Positions 6,319 to 9,157 of a stretch of DNA of 9,157 nt are shown here, piece after piece. The stretch comes from Balneolaceae bacterium. Lineage in GTDB: Bacteria; Bacteroidota; Rhodothermia; Balneolales; Balneolaceae. The notes under the pieces are model-generated. The model was given only the letters and a program-made list of their open reading frames with translations, was not told the origin of the DNA and did not search any database. Location: NCBI GenBank assembly GCA_007123785.1, contig SLGL01000192.1:1-9157 (forward strand), written 5' to 3'. The translations under genes were made by a program, and so were the position numbers. Position 1 is the first letter of the stretch. Every line of letters begins with the position of its first letter.

Positions 6319-8724
6319 TTACTTAAGGTCCACAACAGTACAGCCTGTTCCGCCGCTCTCCCACGGGGCAATGTCAAACGATTTTACTTCGGTCCGTTTC
6401 CCAAGATACTCATGTACAAGTTTTTGTAAAATGCCTTCCCCTTTTCCGTGGATGATCTCCACCTGTTTCATGCCGCGGGTAACAGCCTTGTCCAGGTAAA
6501 GAGTCAGTTCACTGATCGCCTCATCACTCCGTTTTCCGCGCAGATCGAGAGATGGTTTAACGGAGAGGTCCAAATCCTGAGAAGTGCTGTAAGAGCGTTT
6601 AAAACGACTCTCTTTTTCTTTTTTTGGAGGGGAGGTTTTTACCAGTTTTTTTAGTTTAGCTTTTACCTTCATTCCGTTCATGAGAACCGTGGCATTTTTG
6701 CCGGAAATTCCCACCAGTTCACCTGCGGTATGGCTTTCGCCAATCAATACGTAATCGCCCATTTTGGGTGGTTCTTTGCTGCGATAAATAGTTTCTTCGG
6801 TTTCTTCTTCAATTTCACGCTGTCCGGTTTGGATCTCTTTTTTAGCATCTTCAATACTTCGGCGGGCTTCTTTTATCTTATCTTTATCCTGACGCCCTTC
6901 TTGTACCACTTTTTCAACGGCTTCTTCAATGCGGCGATTGGCATTTTTTAAAATATCTCCCGCTTCGCGATACGCTTTTTCAAGAATCTGATTCCTTTTG
7001 TTCTCGATGTTAGAGGTTTGCTCCTGAATCACTCTTTCACGCTTTTCCAGTTCGTGCAGACGCTTGTTGTAGTCTGTTATTTGTTCCTGTGCTTTCTGCA
7101 TTTTTTGTTCCAGTGAAACCAGAAGTTCACCCATCTTGTCACGGCTCTCGCCCAGAAGGTTTCGTGCACGATTCATCACGCCGGAAGGGAGATTCATACG
7201 ATCGGCAATCTCAAAAGCGTAACTACTTCCGGGAACACCTTTTTTGAATTTATAAGTTGGTTCCAGGTTTTCCTGATTAAACTCCATTGCTCCGTTTACG
7301 ACCCGGTCGTGCTCATGGGCAAATACTTTCAGCGATCCGTGATGTGTAGTCACAATCACTCTGCAATCGCGTTCGATCAACTCTTCCACAAATGCCTGGA
7401 AAAGTGCGCCACCCTCTTCGGGATCGGTTCCGGAACCGGCTTCATCGATTAAAATCAGTGATCCGGGCTGAAGTTTTTCGAGTGTGTTTCGCATCCACTG
7501 CAAACGGGAAGAGAATGTGCTCAAATCGTTTTCGATCGACTGGTCATCGCCCACATCCACAAAGAGGCCGCTTAAAACGGGCAGGTGTGAATCGGGCTGA
7601 ACGGGAACCGGAAATCCAGACTGCAGCATGAAATTGAGCAATCCCGCTGTTTTCATTGCTACAGATTTCCCACCTGCATTGGGTCCGGTGATGATCAGGC
7701 CCAATTCCTCTGCAGAGAGTTCCAGGTTGAGCGGTACAACCGGTTCCGGCTCTTTGGCTGACCGGTTTTTGAGCAGAAGGTTCGGGTTTTTTGCGTTGAT
7801 CAGGTTGATGTTATGATCCTCAGAGATTTCAGGAATGGCACCGTCCAGCTCCAGTCCGAGACTTACCCGGCAGTGAATCGCATCAAGGATGGCAAATTCG
7901 TTAGTATTGGTAAGCAGATTATCGGCATACTTTCGAACTTCTGAGGTCAGTTTTCGAATGATTCGCTCTATTTCGCGATTTTCTTCTGATTCAAGCTGGC
8001 GAATATCATTGTTGATCTGTAGCGCCTCTACCGGTTCAATATAAACGGTTTGCCCGCTCGATGATACGTCATGAACAAACCCTTCCAGTTTTCGCTTGAA
8101 TTCCGCTTGTATAGGAATAACCATACGTCCGCTGCGGATCGTTGCGCCTTCATCTGAGGTCATTCCGTCTCTGGCCGCACGTTTCATTACCCGCTGGATA
8201 GTACTGCGCAGTCGTTCTTTTTCCCGGTTGATGCGGTTACGAATTTTTTTCAGTTCAGAACTGGCATCATCACGCAGTTCACCGCGATCGGTCACCACTT
8301 TCTGGATCGCTTCTTCGAGTGGTCTTATATTAATCAGCCGGTTTACGATTTGCTGAAGTGCAGGATATTCCTCCTCATTTCTTGAAAAAAACTGTTTGAT
8401 GATCCTTGCCAACCGTGCATTTTGCAGCACAACTATAAAATCATCGAGTGAAAGCATGTTTCCCTCAATTCGGCTTTCGTCAAGTGCATCACTTACATCT
8501 TCCAGCACGGTTAACGGATGGTTCGATCCGCTCTGGAGCAGCTTCAACCATTCCGAGGAGAGCGAAAGCCTGTATTTTACCTCATTTCGGTCGGTGGATG
8601 GTGAGAGCCGATTCAGAAATTCCCTGCCATACGGTGTGAAAGCTTTTCGCAGGGCTGCTTCACGGATAGAATCGTAACCGATTTTTGTATGAGTATTCTG
8701 AGGATGTAACATCATTTTCTTCAT
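6319..8724 (-). CDS. mutS2: MutS2 ATPase with C-terminal Smr domain
   Basis: MutS2 is a dimeric MutS-like ATPase without the mismatch-recognition domain. Relatives bind branched DNA and restrain recombination, and in Bacillus a role in rescuing collided ribosomes has been reported. The 801 residues match the family's usual length. Visible in order: N-terminal core/clamp (about 1-300), with a long helical region near 150-180 and 235-270; Walker A GPNAGGKS (347-354); signature STFSSRL (402-408); Walker B LILIDEAGSGTDPEEGG (423-439); TTHHGSLK (459-466); long charged coiled coil (about 525-645); a KOW-like beta domain (about 654-694); and a Smr nuclease domain with LDLRG (726-730) and HGKGEG (759-764), ending GGTGCTVVDLK. 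All key residues are intact. Three close starts exist (8724, 8715, 8712). Relatives often begin with Met-Tyr/Leu-His/Pro just before KIG, so the start at 8712 (MLHPQN) is a real alternative. A palindrome lies just upstream. Confidence 0.95.
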   Translation of the reverse strand: MKKMMLHPQNTHTKIGYDSIREAALRKAFTPYGREFLNRLSPSTDRNEVKYRLSLSSEWLKLLQSGSNHPLTVLEDVSDALDESRIEGNMLSLDDFIVVLQNARLARIIKQFFSRNEEEYPALQQIVNRLINIRPLEEAIQKVVTDRGELRDDASSELKKIRNRINREKERLRSTIQRVMKRAARDGMTSDEGATIRSGRMVIPIQAEFKRKLEGFVHDVSSSGQTVYIEPVEALQINNDIRQLESEENREIERIIRKLTSEVRKYADNLLTNTNEFAILDAIHCRVSLGLELDGAIPEISEDHNINLINAKNPNLLLKNRSAKEPEPVVPLNLELSAEELGLIITGPNAGGKSVAMKTAGLLNFMLQSGFPVPVQPDSHLPVLSGLFVDVGDDQSIENDLSTFSSRLQWMRNTLEKLQPGSLILIDEAGSGTDPEEGGALFQAFVEELIERDCRVIVTTHHGSLKVFAHEHDRVVNGAMEFNQENLEPTYKFKKGVPGSSYAFEIADRMNLPSGVMNRARNLLGESRDKMGELLVSLEQKMQKAQEQITDYNKRLHELEKRERVIQEQTSNIENKRNQILEKAYREAGDILKNANRRIEEAVEKVVQEGRQDKDKIKEARRSIEDAKKEIQTGQREIEEETEETIYRSKEPPKMGDYVLIGESHTAGELVGISGKNATVLMNGMKVKAKLKKLVKTSPPKKEKESRFKRSYSTSQDLDLSVKPSLDLRGKRSDEAISELTLYLDKAVTRGMKQVEIIHGKGEGILQKLVHEYLGKRTEVKSFDIAPWESGGTGCTVVDLK

Positions 8725-8729
8725 ACGCT

Positions 8730-8745
8730 AAAGTTCGTGAACTTT
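8730..8745. promoter_or_regulatory. Palindrome upstream of mutS2
   Basis: AAAGTTC (8730-8736) and GAACTTT (8739-8745) are perfect seven-base arms separated by GT, and end six bases before the first mutS2 start codon. It sits in the 127-base divergent gap between mutS2 and the phzF-family gene. It could be an operator for a dimeric regulator, or a small hairpin affecting mutS2 translation. The pairing is certain; the function is inferred. No clear promoter elements for either gene can be distinguished around it. Confidence 0.35.
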
Positions 8746-8851
8746 TTTAGAAAATAGTACCGCCAATCCGTTTAGTGTTCAAAAGGCTGAGTCAGCAACC
8801 AATGTTGAGATTTATTACCTTTAGAAAAAAATAACTTATCGAATTGCAGAC

Positions 8852-9157
8852 ATGAAAATTTACCAGGCAGACGCTTTCACCAAGACAGTATTTAAAGGCA
8901 ATCCTGCCGCAATTGTACCTCTTGATGAGTGGCTGGATGAGGAGATTATGCAGAAGATTGCTTCCGAAAACAACCTTTCGGAAACGGCTTTTTTTGTAAA
9001 AAATGAGGATGGATCTTTTCGTATACGCTGGTTCACACCAGAAACCGAGGTGGATCTTTGTGGTCACGCCACACTTGCATCGGCACATGTACTTTATGAA
9101 CATCTCGATTTTATGGGGTCGAAGGTAGTGTTTCATTCTAAGGGCGGAGAACTGACA
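8852..9157 (+). CDS. PhzF-family isomerase, N-terminal part (cut by right edge)
   Basis: The frame is open from the ATG at 8852 to the last base of the window, giving the first 102 residues of a family normally about 260-300 residues long. The product starts MKIYQADAFT and shows FKGNPAAIV (14-22), the catalytic-glutamate segment NLSETAFF (41-48, with E44 at the position of the family's acid/base), RWFTPETEVDLCGHATLASAHVL (59-81) and the beginning of the next strands. These are hallmark PhzF motifs from the diaminopimelate-epimerase-like fold. PhzF itself isomerises trans-2,3-dihydro-3-hydroxyanthranilate in phenazine synthesis. Most relatives outside phenazine clusters have unknown substrates, and no phenazine gene is visible here. 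It is divergent from mutS2. No Shine-Dalgarno precedes the start, but the N-terminal motif spacing fits it well. Confidence 0.9.
   Translation, partial: MKIYQADAFTKTVFKGNPAAIVPLDEWLDEEIMQKIASENNLSETAFFVKNEDGSFRIRWFTPETEVDLCGHATLASAHVLYEHLDFMGSKVVFHSKGGELT

Noticed and set aside
8792..9136. 114-codon minus-strand frame at the right edge
   Set aside because: It lies opposite the PhzF-family frame, whose N-terminal motifs are unmistakable.
1..9157. Defence island, CRISPR array, prophage or transposon
   Set aside because: No regularly spaced repeats, transposase, integrase, nuclease-helicase or toxin-antitoxin genes are visible. The only nuclease-like domain is the Smr domain that MutS2 normally carries.

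Overview
The window looks like a chromosomal, mostly housekeeping and surface-polysaccharide stretch from a Gram-negative member of the Bacteroidota/Balneolota group. This placement is an inference. It rests on a Bacteroidota-type lycopene cyclase, a glycosyltransferase whose N-terminus resembles proteins from this group, a short secreted protein with a signal peptide ending in FSQ, mostly weak or absent Shine-Dalgarno sequences, moderate to low GC content, and GC-rich degenerate intergenic repeats in AT-rich spacers. I see no transposase, integrase, phage gene, tRNA, rRNA or CRISPR array.

Layout from left to right. Positions 1-350 hold no recognisable gene; they are AT-rich with one clean hairpin. 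Positions 351-1529 (minus) encode a CrtY-type lycopene cyclase standing alone. A 317-base gap follows, with a GC-rich repeat remnant and a good intrinsic terminator that serves the genes to its right. Positions 1847-3468 (minus) are a two-gene unit: a family 2 glycosyltransferase, then an overlapping membrane protein carrying an HEAGH zinc-binding motif. Divergent from it at 3565-4074 (plus) is a YfcE/MJ0936-type metallophosphoesterase. After a convergent gap with a second GC-rich repeat-like patch comes a small exported NTF2-like/DUF4440 protein (4304-4768, minus). Divergent from that is a GT-B glycosyltransferase (4980-6224, plus). Convergent with it is mutS2 (6319-8724, minus), complete with its Smr domain. 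The window ends inside a PhzF-family gene (starts 8852, plus) cut by the right edge.

The genes do not form one pathway. The only clear operon is the glycosyltransferase/HEAGH pair, linked by overlapping reading frames and probably ended by the terminator at 1676-1713. The two glycosyltransferases have different folds and lie in separate transcription units, so a shared role in a surface glycan is only a possibility. I found no convincing undescribed multi-gene system. The points most worth a second look are the coupled HEAGH membrane protein, the two related GC-rich intergenic patches, and the palindrome directly upstream of mutS2.
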